Source: JBMNUM01 sp050946275 (GTDB taxonomy: Bacteria > Actinomycetota > Coriobacteriia > Coriobacteriales > CADBOM01). From it: a DNA stretch of 64,000 nt. Under the pieces are notes generated by a model. The model searched no databases. It had not been told where the DNA came from and was given only the letters and a program-made list of their open reading frames with translations. Every line of letters starts with the position of its first letter. The stretch's first letter is position 1. Positions 1 through 8,469 of the stretch are shown here, one piece after another. The stretch lies in contig JBMNUM010000006.1 in NCBI GenBank assembly GCA_050946275.1, positions 50,467 through 114,466 on the forward strand, given 5' to 3'. A program made the position numbers and the translations under genes.

Positions 1-977
1 TTGCCGAGCACACGCGCCTGCGCGTGCTCACCATCGTCGGCGGCAAGAAATACGGTCCGCAGATCGAGGGCATCCAGAAGGGCATCGACGTGCTCGTCGC
101 CACGCCCGGCAGGCTCATCGACCTCATGAACCAGGATGCCGTCGACCTCACGAAGGTCGAGTTCCTCGTTCTCGACGAGGCAGACCGCATGCTCGACATG
201 GGCTTCTGGCCGAGCGTTCGCAAGATCGTCGCAGCCGTGCCCGAGGAGCGCCAGACGCTGCTGTTCTCGGCGACCCTTTCCAAGGACATCATGAATTCGA
301 CGCACTCGCTGCTCAAGGACCCCGAGTTCGTCGAGATCGCGCACAAGGGCGAGACGGCGGACACGGTCGAGCAGTACGTCATGCCGGTCAGCCAGACGCA
401 GAAGAACGACCTGCTCCAGGCGCTGCTCGAGGAGAAGGGCGGCACGCGCATCCTCGTGTTCACGCGCACGAAGCGACGTGCCGACATGTGCGCCCGCAGG
501 CTCAAGAAGGCCTCTCTGCGCGCCGACTCGATCCACGCGGATAAGACGCAGGCCCAGCGCACGCGCATCCTCGAGGACTTCAAGCGCGGCAAGATCGACA
601 TCCTCATCGCGACCGACGTGCTTGCGCGCGGCATCGACGTGAGCGAGGTCGGCTATGTGGTGAACTACGATGTGCCGCTCAACCCCGAGGACTACGTGCA
701 CCGCATCGGCCGCACGGGCCGCGCCGGCGAGAACGGCATGGCCTTCACCTTCGTGGCCGTCGACGAGATCACGGCGTTTCGCGAGATCGAGTATTTCACG
801 AAGAAGATCATCGACGTGTACGACCTCGAGGACTTCCCGTACAGCGACAACCGCATCGTGCCCAAGCCCGACCGCAGCCCTGAGCGCGGACGCACCGCAA
901 GCGGAAAGCGCAAGATGGCCTTCAGCGGCTCGCGCCAGCGCCGAGGAGGTTATCCCGGCCGAGGAAGGCGCCGCTAA
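1..977 (+). CDS. DEAD-box RNA helicase, 5'-truncated by window edge
   Basis: ATP-dependent RNA helicase of the RhlE-like DEAD-box group, which remodels RNA or ribonucleoprotein in the cytoplasm. The frame is open from base 3, so the N-terminus with the Q motif and Walker A lies outside the window. Visible in order: TPGR (motif Ib), DEAD (II), SAT (III), an LVFTRTKRRAD segment (IV), TDVLARGID (V) and HRIGRTGRAG (VI). The C-terminus is a short basic tail rich in Arg and Gly, typical of RNA-binding extensions. A hairpin begins three bases after the stop. The family call is firm; the exact paralogue cannot be decided without the N-terminal third. Confidence 0.93.
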   Translation, partial: AEHTRLRVLTIVGGKKYGPQIEGIQKGIDVLVATPGRLIDLMNQDAVDLTKVEFLVLDEADRMLDMGFWPSVRKIVAAVPEERQTLLFSATLSKDIMNSTHSLLKDPEFVEIAHKGETADTVEQYVMPVSQTQKNDLLQALLEEKGGTRILVFTRTKRRADMCARRLKKASLRADSIHADKTQAQRTRILEDFKRGKIDILIATDVLARGIDVSEVGYVVNYDVPLNPEDYVHRIGRTGRAGENGMAFTFVAVDEITAFREIEYFTKKIIDVYDLEDFPYSDNRIVPKPDRSPERGRTASGKRKMAFSGSRQRRGGYPGRGRRR

Positions 978-980
978 AAA

Positions 981-1009
981 CTGACAAACACGTCAGGCGT
1001 GTTTGCCAG
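981..1009 (+). terminator. Hairpin after helicase, copy 1 of a two-copy motif
   Basis: The arms CTGACAAACACG and CGTGTTTGCCAG pair over 11 of 12 positions with a 5-base loop, three bases after the helicase stop. There is only a weak T-rich tail. A close copy follows mnmA at 4036. It is probably a transcription end or RNA-stabilising stem, inferred from position and structure. Confidence 0.5.
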
Positions 1010-1105
1010 GTTGGTCTCTGTTTGTCCCGCTATCGTCCCTCGGTATGAGTGTCGGCGGGGGTAAGCTATTGCCAGCTCGCACAACCGATATCCGAGGGAG
1101 GATTC

Positions 1106-1855
1106 ATGGACCAGCTTGCACGCGATCTTGCGACGTTTCGCACGTGGGTGGAGGAATGCCCTCCCGGGAAAATGGTGTTCTTCGGAGGCGCTGGTGTCTC
1201 CACGGAAAGCGGCATCCCCGACTTCCGCGGCACCGGGGGGCTGTACTCGCAGAAGTACGGCGACATCTCGCCCGAGGAGATGGTTTCGCGCTCGTTCTTT
1301 GACGCTCATCCTGAGAAATTCTACGAGTTCTACTTCGACCGCATGCTCTGCCTCGATATCCAACCCAACCAGGCGCATCGCAAGCTCGCCGAGCTCGAGC
1401 GCGAGGGCACGTTGCGCGCGGTCATCACGCAGAACGTGGATGGTCTGCACCAGAAGGCTGGGAGCAAGACGGTCTGGGAGCTACATGGCAGCCAGCTCAC
1501 GAATCACTGCATGGAATGCGGCGCCGAGTACGATCTCGAGGAGCTGGTGAAGCTGCACGACCAGTCGCCCACGGGCGTGCCGAAGTGTCCCGAGTGCGGC
1601 GGCATCGTGAAACCCGACGTCGTGCTCTTTGAAGAGGGGCTCGACACGCGCGTGCTCGAGGGCGCGGTCGATGCCATCCGGGCGGCCGACCTGTTCGTCA
1701 TCGCCGGATCGTCGCTCGTCGTGTACCCCGCTGCGGGCCTCATCGATTACTTCTCCGGCGAGCATCTCGTGATCGTCAACCTGCAGCCGACCCCGCGTGA
1801 CCGCCATGCCGACCTCTGCCTCCAGGCACGCGTCGGCGAGGTCTTCGACTTCTAG
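1106..1855 (+). CDS. NAD-dependent protein deacylase (sirtuin, Sir2 family)
   Basis: Removes acyl groups from protein lysines using NAD+, releasing nicotinamide; cytosolic. The 249-residue protein has the Sir2 signature GAGVSTESGIPDFRG near residue 31, TQNVDGLHQKAG, the catalytic His context ELHGS, two zinc-binding Cys pairs (CMEC and CPEC), KPDVVLFEE and the late Rossmann motif IAGSSLVVYP. The start at 1106 has GAGGGAGG upstream; an earlier in-frame ATG at 1049 has no comparable site. It stands alone between the helicase and a PAP2 phosphatase, so the context names no substrate. Length and domain order are normal for bacterial class U/III sirtuins. Confidence 0.93.
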   Translation: MDQLARDLATFRTWVEECPPGKMVFFGGAGVSTESGIPDFRGTGGLYSQKYGDISPEEMVSRSFFDAHPEKFYEFYFDRMLCLDIQPNQAHRKLAELEREGTLRAVITQNVDGLHQKAGSKTVWELHGSQLTNHCMECGAEYDLEELVKLHDQSPTGVPKCPECGGIVKPDVVLFEEGLDTRVLEGAVDAIRAADLFVIAGSSLVVYPAAGLIDYFSGEHLVIVNLQPTPRDRHADLCLQARVGEVFDF

Positions 1856-1895
1856 CCGCTCGAACGAGTCGAGGGACTGTCTTCCAGCTCATCCG

Positions 1896-1901
1896 TATAA
1901 T
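1896..1901 (+). promoter_or_regulatory. Candidate -10 box (TATAAT) upstream of PAP2 gene
   Basis: A perfect TATAAT lies 35 bases before the PAP2 start, with GGTAGGGAGAG as ribosome-binding site in between. No good -35 box is visible at normal spacing, so this is a tentative promoter call. Confidence 0.35.
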
Positions 1902-1936
1902 GGAAAGCGACAGACAACCCCCGGTAGGGAGAGATT

Positions 1937-2929
1937 ATGAACGACACCTTCGTTTCGATCTCGGGGCAGGGATCGTACCATCAGCAGCAGAGCAAGCCGC
2001 TGCGCGGCGTTTCGGGCCGCGCGCTCATCCCGGCGATCATCGCCGGATTGCTCTTCGTGGGAATCATGTTCTCGGTTGTCAGGGACGCCGGCTGGGTCTC
2101 CTCGTACGACAACACGATCGAGGGCGCGATCATGGCTGCGCGCACGGACGCGCTGTCCCCGATTTTCCGGACGCTCTCGTTCATCGGCTCATCGAAGGTG
2201 ATGGCCGCCATAGCCGTCATCTTCCTCATATTCCTACTGGTGAAGAAGCAGTTCAAGGCGGCGATTTACTTCGTTGTCGTGCTCGTGGTCACCGTGGTCG
2301 TATGCTTGGCCGTGAAATACGGCGTCGGCCGGCCCCGCCCGCTTGATTTCCTGCTCGATGCGGAGCTCGTCGAGAAGGAACCGTGCTTCCCGTCGGGGCA
2401 TTCGTGGAACTCGCTCATGCTCTTCAGCACGATGTTCGTCATTCTCAACGTCTACACGAAGAACACGAAGCGTCTCCGCGGCGTGGCGAAGCTCTTCCTG
2501 GTCATTGCCATCATCCTGCCGCTGGCCATCGCGTTCTCTCGTCTCTACATGGGCGAGCACTATCCCACCGACGTGACCGCGGGACTGCTCGGAGCGCTGT
2601 TCTTCACCCTGCTGTGCGGGAGTTGGTATATGCGGAAGTTCATCGTGCGCGAGGAGCCGGCTCGTCAGCCTGTGCAGGGATGGCAGGGCGGTTCCGCACA
2701 GATGCGCGCGGTCATGCCGATGCAAAGCGACATCACCCAGGTTCACCCGGCCGCCATGCAGCGTAAACCGGCTGACGGGCGTCAGCGCGCTGCGACTCCC
2801 CGATCTGCCGATGTGACGGCTGTGATCGAGCCTCCGGCGAAGGCAAGGCCAGCAGATAAGGCCACCAACAAGTCCTCTGGCAACTCCAAGGGCGATGGCG
2901 GTGCCTACGTTGGGAAGCACTCCAGGTAA
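1937..2929 (+). CDS. PAP2-family membrane phosphatase
   Basis: Integral membrane phosphatase of the type 2 phosphatidic-acid-phosphatase superfamily, acting on lipid phosphates such as phosphatidate or undecaprenyl diphosphate. All three active-site motifs are present: KYGVGRPRP, PSGH and SRLYMGEHYPTD. About five or six hydrophobic helices lie in residues 30-230. Residues from about 235 to 330 form a polar, basic, proline- and alanine-rich tail without recognisable domain, longer than in most relatives. The 3' end is close to or overlaps the mnmA start, suggesting cotranscription. The substrate cannot be told from sequence; UppP-like recycling of undecaprenyl diphosphate is one option. Confidence 0.88.
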   Translation: MNDTFVSISGQGSYHQQQSKPLRGVSGRALIPAIIAGLLFVGIMFSVVRDAGWVSSYDNTIEGAIMAARTDALSPIFRTLSFIGSSKVMAAIAVIFLIFLLVKKQFKAAIYFVVVLVVTVVVCLAVKYGVGRPRPLDFLLDAELVEKEPCFPSGHSWNSLMLFSTMFVILNVYTKNTKRLRGVAKLFLVIAIILPLAIAFSRLYMGEHYPTDVTAGLLGALFFTLLCGSWYMRKFIVREEPARQPVQGWQGGSAQMRAVMPMQSDITQVHPAAMQRKPADGRQRAATPRSADVTAVIEPPAKARPADKATNKSSGNSKGDGGAYVGKHSR

Positions 2930-2936
2930 CGTGCCT

Positions 2937-4034
2937 ATGGGAGCGCCGACCGGCAAGGTTCTCGTCGCCATGAGCGGAGGTGTTGACTCCTCCGTCACCG
3001 CGAGCCTGCTCCTGGAGCAGGGCTACGAGTGCCTCGGCGCGACCATGGATCTCATCGACCGCTCTCTTCTCGACGACGGCTCGGGCAACGTCGCCTCCTC
3101 GAAGTGCTGCAGCATCGATGACTTCAAGGACGCCACCGATGTGGCAATGAAGCTCGGGATTCCGCACGATGTCATCAACTATCAGGAGGAGTTCAAGCAC
3201 TTCGTCGTAGCGCCTTTCGTCTCCGAATACCTCTCAGGGCGGACGCCGAACCCCTGCATCGAGTGCAACCGCCATCTGAAGTTCGACATTTTGCTTGGCC
3301 GCGCCGACAAGCTCGGCTGCACGCATATCGCCACGGGCCATTACGCACGCATTTGGCGAGATGAGTCGGACCGCTACCATCTCTCGCGCGGTGTCGATGC
3401 GGGCAAGGACCAGACCTACGTGCTCTACTCCCTTACCCAGGAGCAGCTCGCGCGAACGCTCTTCCCACTCGGCGACTTCCCGAAGAGCGAGGTCCGCGCC
3501 ATCGCCGAGGAGAAGGGATTCGTGAACGCTGGCAAGCGTGACAGCGAGGATATCTGCTTCATCCCCGATGGCGACTACGCGTCGTTCATCGAGAGATTCA
3601 CGGGGGAGCAAAACGAGCCGGGGGACGTGCTCGACCTTGCGGGCAACGTTGTGGGACACCATCGCGGAGCCGCGTGCTACACGATTGGGCAGCGCAAGGG
3701 TCTCGGTGTGGCGATGGGCCACCCGGTCTACGTGTGCGACAAGGATATGGTGGCGAACACGGTAACGCTCGGACCACGTGAAGCGCTCATGTCAGATGGC
3801 TGTGGCGTAAGCGGGTTCAACTGGATATGGGAGGAACCGGCTCCGGGCGAAACACTGCGCTGCGACGTGAAGACGAACTACCGCCAACGTGCTTTCGCGG
3901 CAATGCTCGAGAACCATGGCGACGGGAAGGTGCGCGTCGTGTACGACGAACCGCACCAGAAGGCGGTTCCCGGTCAGGCGCTCGTCGCCTACAGCGGCGA
4001 CGACGTCATAGGTGGAGGCACCATCACGCAATAA
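2937..4034 (+). CDS. mnmA: tRNA-specific 2-thiouridylase MnmA
   Basis: Makes the 2-thiouridine at wobble position 34 of tRNA for Lys, Glu and Gln, using ATP and a relayed persulfide. The PP-loop SGGVDSS is followed by NPCIECNRHLKF with the first catalytic Cys, GHYARIW, KDQTYVLY, DSEDICFIP with the second catalytic Cys, and YTIGQRKGLG. Length of about 365 residues is normal. Start candidates are ATG 2937, GTG 2931 and ATG 2895; 2937 places the PP-loop at the usual distance from the N-terminus, while 2895 would overlap the PAP2 gene by 35 bases. A hairpin follows immediately and the next gene is convergent. Confidence 0.93.
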   Translation: MGAPTGKVLVAMSGGVDSSVTASLLLEQGYECLGATMDLIDRSLLDDGSGNVASSKCCSIDDFKDATDVAMKLGIPHDVINYQEEFKHFVVAPFVSEYLSGRTPNPCIECNRHLKFDILLGRADKLGCTHIATGHYARIWRDESDRYHLSRGVDAGKDQTYVLYSLTQEQLARTLFPLGDFPKSEVRAIAEEKGFVNAGKRDSEDICFIPDGDYASFIERFTGEQNEPGDVLDLAGNVVGHHRGAACYTIGQRKGLGVAMGHPVYVCDKDMVANTVTLGPREALMSDGCGVSGFNWIWEEPAPGETLRCDVKTNYRQRAFAAMLENHGDGKVRVVYDEPHQKAVPGQALVAYSGDDVIGGGTITQ

Positions 4035-4035
4035 T

Positions 4036-4065
4036 CTGACAAACACGTCAGACGTACTTGTCAGG
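4036..4065. terminator. Hairpin between convergent mnmA and exonuclease III, copy 2
   Basis: Shares CTGACAAACACGTCAG and the downstream half-arm with the hairpin at 981. It lies one base after the mnmA stop and five bases from the exonuclease III stop, so it can serve both strands. The stem has a two-base internal mismatch, and a short T run follows on the plus strand. Confidence 0.5.
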
Positions 4066-4069
4066 TTTC

Positions 4070-4858
4070 CTACAGGTCTATCTCGAGCGACACGGGGCAG
4101 TGGTCGCTGCCGAAAATCTCGCTGTGGATCCACGCCTTCTCGACGTTCGGGGCCAGCTCGTCGCTCACGAGGAAGTAGTCGATGCGCCATCCCGCGTTGT
4201 TCTTGCGGGCGTTGAAGCGATAGCTCCACCACGAGTACATGCCCTCGATATCCGGATGCAGGTGGCGGAACGTGTCGGTGAACCCGGCGTCGATCAGCTC
4301 GGTGAACTTGCCGCGCTCCTCGTCGGAGAAGCCCGCGTTGCCGCGGTTGGGGCCGGGGCTCTTGAGGTCTATCTCCTGATGCGCCACGTTGAAGTCGCCG
4401 CACATGATGACGGGCTTGGGGTCTGCAAGCCCCGGACCCTCGGGCAGAGTGCCCTCCTCGAGGCCCTTGCAGAACTCGCGGAACGCGTCGTCCCACTGCA
4501 TGCGGTGGTCGATGCGGGCGAGCTCGTTCTGCGCATTCGGCGTGTAGACGTCCACGAACCAGAAGCCCGGGAACTCGAGCGCGCAGATGCGTCCCTCCGT
4601 GTCGAGCTCGGGCACGCCCACTTCATGCAGCACGCGCAGGGGCTCCTCCTTCGAGAACACCGCCGTGCCGGAATACCCCTTCTTCTCGGCGTAGCTCCAG
4701 TTGTCGTGGTACTGCGGGAGGTCAAGCTGCACCTGGCCTTCCTGCAGCTTCGTCTCCTGCAGGGCGAGGATGTCGGCATCGAGTTCGGCGACGATGTCCT
4801 CGAAGCCCTTCTTGATGACGGCGCGCAGGCCGTTGACGTTCCACGAGACGAGTTTCAT
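4070..4858 (-). CDS. xth: Exodeoxyribonuclease III / AP endonuclease
   Basis: Cleaves DNA 5' of abasic sites and degrades duplex DNA 3' to 5' in base excision repair. The 262-residue protein has every exonuclease-endonuclease-phosphatase motif: SWNVNGLRA at the N-terminus, LQETKL with the metal-binding Glu, CGDFNVAH, the FTDTFR segment, a YSWWSYRFNARKNNAGWR stretch, RIDYFLVS, and the terminal GSDHCPV with the catalytic Asp-His. Start ATG 4858 follows an AAGGAA-type site. It is convergent with mnmA and divergent from the UvrD-type helicase, so it appears to be its own transcription unit. Length is standard for XthA/ExoA. Confidence 0.95.
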   Translation of the reverse strand: MKLVSWNVNGLRAVIKKGFEDIVAELDADILALQETKLQEGQVQLDLPQYHDNWSYAEKKGYSGTAVFSKEEPLRVLHEVGVPELDTEGRICALEFPGFWFVDVYTPNAQNELARIDHRMQWDDAFREFCKGLEEGTLPEGPGLADPKPVIMCGDFNVAHQEIDLKSPGPNRGNAGFSDEERGKFTELIDAGFTDTFRHLHPDIEGMYSWWSYRFNARKNNAGWRIDYFLVSDELAPNVEKAWIHSEIFGSDHCPVSLEIDL

Positions 4859-4910
4859 GGGCGATTCCTTTCCGCATGCCGGGCAAGCAAGATTCTACCG
4901 GATGCAAGCG

Positions 4911-4981
4911 GGACAAAAGGGGGTCGGTCTCCGGTTGTCCCAAAATGGGACAGGTGGGAACGACCCCTTTTGCCCCATGCC
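4911..4981. repeat. Nested inverted repeat in divergent intergenic region
   Basis: Outer arms AAAAGGGGGTCG and CGACCCCTTTT enclose an inner stem GTCCC-AAAAT-GGGAC, all between the divergent exonuclease III and helicase genes. The rest of the intergenic region holds a TATGAT at 5005 as a possible -10 for the helicase. Function is unknown; it looks like a dispersed palindromic repeat. Confidence 0.5.
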
Positions 4982-5043
4982 CCATTTTTGTCCGGCGGTT
5001 GCTTTATGATTTTCCCAACGAATCCTCACGATAGGAGCGCGTC

Positions 5044-8000
5044 ATGGAGAGAACGGCAGAACTCGAGCAATCGTTCGAGCGGCTGAACCCCGAGCAGCGG
5101 CAAGCTGTCGAGCATATGGACGGCCCCCTGCTCGTCATCGCGGGGCCCGGCACCGGTAAGACGCAGTTACTGAGCCTGCGCGCTGCGAACATACTGCTCA
5201 ACCGCGATGTCGCGCCGCGCAACATCTTGTGCCTCACCTACACCGAGGCAGGCGCCATCGCCATGAAGAAGCGCCTTGTCGGGCTCATCGGGCGCGATGC
5301 CTATGGCATCGAGGTCTCGACGTTCCACGGGTTCGCCTCGGGGCTGCGTTCGCGCTTCCCCGAGTACTTCAAGCGCGGCGCGAGCGCCGAGCTGATCTCG
5401 AGCCTGCACAAGAGCGAGATCATCGACAGCCTGCTGAGGCGTCTTCCCCCGAGCAGCCCGATCTTCGGCAGCGTCACCCAGGAGGGTGTGCATTCGGGCC
5501 TGCGCAACGCCATCACGTTTATCGACAACTTCAAGAAATCGGGCCTGACACCGGACAGCTTCCGCGCGATTATGCATCAGACGCTCGGCTTCCTCGATTA
5601 CCTCGAGGAGAACACGGACATCCTCGAGCTCGTCTCGCAGAGGATTCCCGGCAAGGCTGCCGAGAAGGAGGGCTTCGTCGAGACGGTGCGCAGCTCCATC
5701 GCGCATGCCTGCACGTTCGCTCCCGATGAGTTCAAGGAGCCCGTCATCTCGACACCTGGCATCTACGTCCCCTATGCTCGTCATCTGCTCGCGCGCGTGA
5801 CGGACGCCGAGTTCCTCGACGAGGATGGCAAGACAACGGGCTACGGTGACTTTCGCGACGCGTTCTTCGAAGGGACGGCCAGGGATGGCAAGTCGTTCAA
5901 GGACCGCAAGGCTTGCGAGAAGGCGCTCGCCATCATCGACATCTACGAGGAGTATGCGCAGGCGCTCGCAGAGGAGAACCTCTACGACTTCGACGACATG
6001 ATCGCCGACGCCATCGAGGCCGTGCAGTCCTCGCCCGAGCTGCAGCAGAAGCTTCAGGACCAGTACCGCTACATCCAAGTCGATGAGTTCCAGGACACGA
6101 ACGGCTCCCAGCTCCGCATCGTCGAGCTGCTCACCGAGGGCATCGATGCGCCCAACATCATGGCCGTGGGCGACGACGACCAGGCGATCATGCGCTTCCA
6201 GGGCGCATCCGTTGCGTGTATCGGCCAGTTCAAGGATCTCTACAGCCCGACATACGTCGTGCTCAAGACGAACTATCGTTCCACGCCGGCCATCGTCGAG
6301 CTCGGCAAGGAGATTGCCGAGCAGGTCGAGAAGCGCCTTCCCGAGAGCGCCACGGACAAGGACGTGCAGGCCTTTCGACAGGACAACGAGCAGGAGGAGT
6401 TCACCGCCCGCGTCTTCGACTCGCAGGACATCGAGCTCTCCGCGATTGCCCGCGATATCCGGGAGCGCATCGACGCCGGATTCATCGGTGCATGCGACAA
6501 GCCCGAGGAGGCCATCGCCATCATCTCGCCCAAGCACAAGTCCCTTGGCGCGCTCATTCCCTACCTGCACGAGTACAACATCCCGTTCTCCTACCGGCAT
6601 ACATCGAACGTGTTCGAGATGGAGACGATGCAAACCCTCCTTGCCCTCATGCGCTGCGTGGTCGAGCTGGCGAGGGGAAGGGAGAGCTATGCCGAGGCCC
6701 AGCTCCCCCAGATCGTCTCCTCTGCGGAAGTCGGCGTCGACCATGAGGCGTGCGTGCGTTTCTCGCTGCACGCGAAGCGCAACCATCATCGCCGCTGGCT
6801 GCGCGCGTTCGAGGACTGCGGCGACGGTCGCCTCGAGCAGCTGCACGAGCGCATCGTCGATTGGGCTGGCGCCGCCTGGTCGTCACCTGTGCGCGAGTTG
6901 ATCTTCAAGATGAGCAGGCCGATCGAGGCCTATTATCGCGAGCAGTCCGAGTCCGACCCGCTCAAGCTCGCCGAGTTCAATGCCGGCATCCGCGCCATCC
7001 TCGCTTTCGTGCAGGGAGAGCTCACGGGAGGGCGCAAGCTCGATCGAGCGATGCGCCTGCCGGATGTCGTCGACCGCATGGATGAGGCCGCGCGTTTCAA
7101 GGAGACGATCGATGCCTCGATCGCGCTCGGCCGCGAAGATGCGGTCAAGCTCGTCTCGGCACATGGCTCGAAGGGCCTCGAGTACGACCTCGTCTACTTG
7201 CTCGATGCCGATGATGACACGTGGCACCGCGGAGCCGCCGGCACGAGCTTCTTCGCGTCGAACATGCTCATCGGTGACACGAAGGACGAAGACGATGCGC
7301 GCCGCCTGCTCTTCGTCGCGGTGACGCGAGCCAAGCGCCTGCTCGAGGTGTACCACGCCAAGAACAACATCGTCCGCGAGCTCCAGGGCTTCGTGGGCGA
7401 GGAGCCCGCGCAGGTGAATGCCGATGAGCTGCGCCAGATCATCCAGATCGACTGGACGTCGTTCTTCGAGCTCGATACCCCGGAGCTCGTATCGCTGCTT
7501 GCTCCCGACCTGAGCAAGATGGAGCTTTCGGCAAGCGCGCTCAACGACTTCGTTGCATACGAGGAGGGGTGTGCGAACAGCACGGCGTTCCCCGGCAAGC
7601 GCATGATCAGGCTGCCGCAGCCGCCGAACATCAACATGGAGTTCGGCACGAATGTTCACGCGTATCTCGAGGACTACGTCAACCACGTGCGGGGAGGCAG
7701 CGCCGACCCCGACGAACTCGCGGCTCGGTTCAGGAGCATCATCTCCTGGATGGACTACACGGAAGAGGAGACCGAGGCGTACTCCAGGCGCTTCGACCGC
7801 GTCGTCGAGTCGTTCGTTCCCTGGTTCATCGGCGGGTTGAACCGACGCGTGGTGACGGAGGCGGATATCCACGCTCTCTCCCCGAGCGGGGTTCCGCTGC
7901 AGGGCAAATGCGACCTGCTGCTCATCGATGACGATGCCCGCACGATCGACGTCGCAGACTACAAGACCGGGTTCAACTATCCGACGGGCAGCCCGGATAT

Positions 8001-8370
8001 CGGGTATGAGCGCCAGCTCCAGTTCTACAAGCTGCTCATCGAGAACTCGCCCGAGTATGCTGGATACACGGTCGTCAGTGGCGTCGACTACTATGTCGAA
8101 CCCGAGAAAGGCGCTGAGGGAGCCATCCACGAGCCCGTCCGCGCGACGATCGAGCGCTCGAAGATCGAGCATCTCTCGAGACTTATCGATGCTGTCTGGG
8201 ATCGCATTCAGACAGGTGCGTTCGACACCTCCGCCTTCGAGACATCAGAGGAGTTCGCGGCTGCGGTCGCTGCCGACGTCAACAAGGATGGGTCACCCAA
8301 GAAGCGTCGAACGAAGAAGGTCTTCCAGGCTGCCTACGAGCAGTGGCTGATCAACACGCACAGGTCATAG
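5044..8370 (+). CDS. UvrD/PcrA-type DNA helicase with C-terminal PD-(D/E)XK nuclease domain
   Basis: A superfamily 1A helicase predicted to unwind DNA with ATP, carrying an extra nuclease-like domain. Helicase motifs are complete: AGPGTGKT at residues 33-40, DEFQDTN, VGDDDQAIMRFQGA, NYRST, a VSAHGSKGLEYD segment, and RRLLFVAVTRAKR. Residues of about 850-1100 resemble the RecB/AddB-type nuclease fold, with GKCDLLLIDDD, then DVADYKTG and a following YERQLQFYK, matching the D...DYK...Q/Y active-site layout. At 1108 residues it is longer than PcrA (about 730). The partner of an AddAB pair is not next to it. Role in double-strand-break processing or replication repair is inferred. Confidence 0.88.
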   Translation: MERTAELEQSFERLNPEQRQAVEHMDGPLLVIAGPGTGKTQLLSLRAANILLNRDVAPRNILCLTYTEAGAIAMKKRLVGLIGRDAYGIEVSTFHGFASGLRSRFPEYFKRGASAELISSLHKSEIIDSLLRRLPPSSPIFGSVTQEGVHSGLRNAITFIDNFKKSGLTPDSFRAIMHQTLGFLDYLEENTDILELVSQRIPGKAAEKEGFVETVRSSIAHACTFAPDEFKEPVISTPGIYVPYARHLLARVTDAEFLDEDGKTTGYGDFRDAFFEGTARDGKSFKDRKACEKALAIIDIYEEYAQALAEENLYDFDDMIADAIEAVQSSPELQQKLQDQYRYIQVDEFQDTNGSQLRIVELLTEGIDAPNIMAVGDDDQAIMRFQGASVACIGQFKDLYSPTYVVLKTNYRSTPAIVELGKEIAEQVEKRLPESATDKDVQAFRQDNEQEEFTARVFDSQDIELSAIARDIRERIDAGFIGACDKPEEAIAIISPKHKSLGALIPYLHEYNIPFSYRHTSNVFEMETMQTLLALMRCVVELARGRESYAEAQLPQIVSSAEVGVDHEACVRFSLHAKRNHHRRWLRAFEDCGDGRLEQLHERIVDWAGAAWSSPVRELIFKMSRPIEAYYREQSESDPLKLAEFNAGIRAILAFVQGELTGGRKLDRAMRLPDVVDRMDEAARFKETIDASIALGREDAVKLVSAHGSKGLEYDLVYLLDADDDTWHRGAAGTSFFASNMLIGDTKDEDDARRLLFVAVTRAKRLLEVYHAKNNIVRELQGFVGEEPAQVNADELRQIIQIDWTSFFELDTPELVSLLAPDLSKMELSASALNDFVAYEEGCANSTAFPGKRMIRLPQPPNINMEFGTNVHAYLEDYVNHVRGGSADPDELAARFRSIISWMDYTEEETEAYSRRFDRVVESFVPWFIGGLNRRVVTEADIHALSPSGVPLQGKCDLLLIDDDARTIDVADYKTGFNYPTGSPDIGYERQLQFYKLLIENSPEYAGYTVVSGVDYYVEPEKGAEGAIHEPVRATIERSKIEHLSRLIDAVWDRIQTGAFDTSAFETSEEFAAAVAADVNKDGSPKKRRTKKVFQAAYEQWLINTHRS

Positions 8371-8380
8371 CAAGCCTGCG

Positions 8381-8413
8381 ACGTGACAACGGCGGTCACC
8401 GTGATCGTCACGT
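8381..8413. repeat. Inverted repeat downstream of helicase gene
   Basis: ACGTGAC and GTCACGT form perfect 7-base arms around a second, overlapping pair (GGTCAC and GTGATC). It lies between the helicase stop and the convergent RiPP-precursor gene and lacks a T run. It may be a weak terminator. Confidence 0.3.
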
Positions 8414-8469
8414 GTGGAGGTGACAATGACGGCAACCGTGTTTGTCGCATAGATTAACGGATGCCTGTC

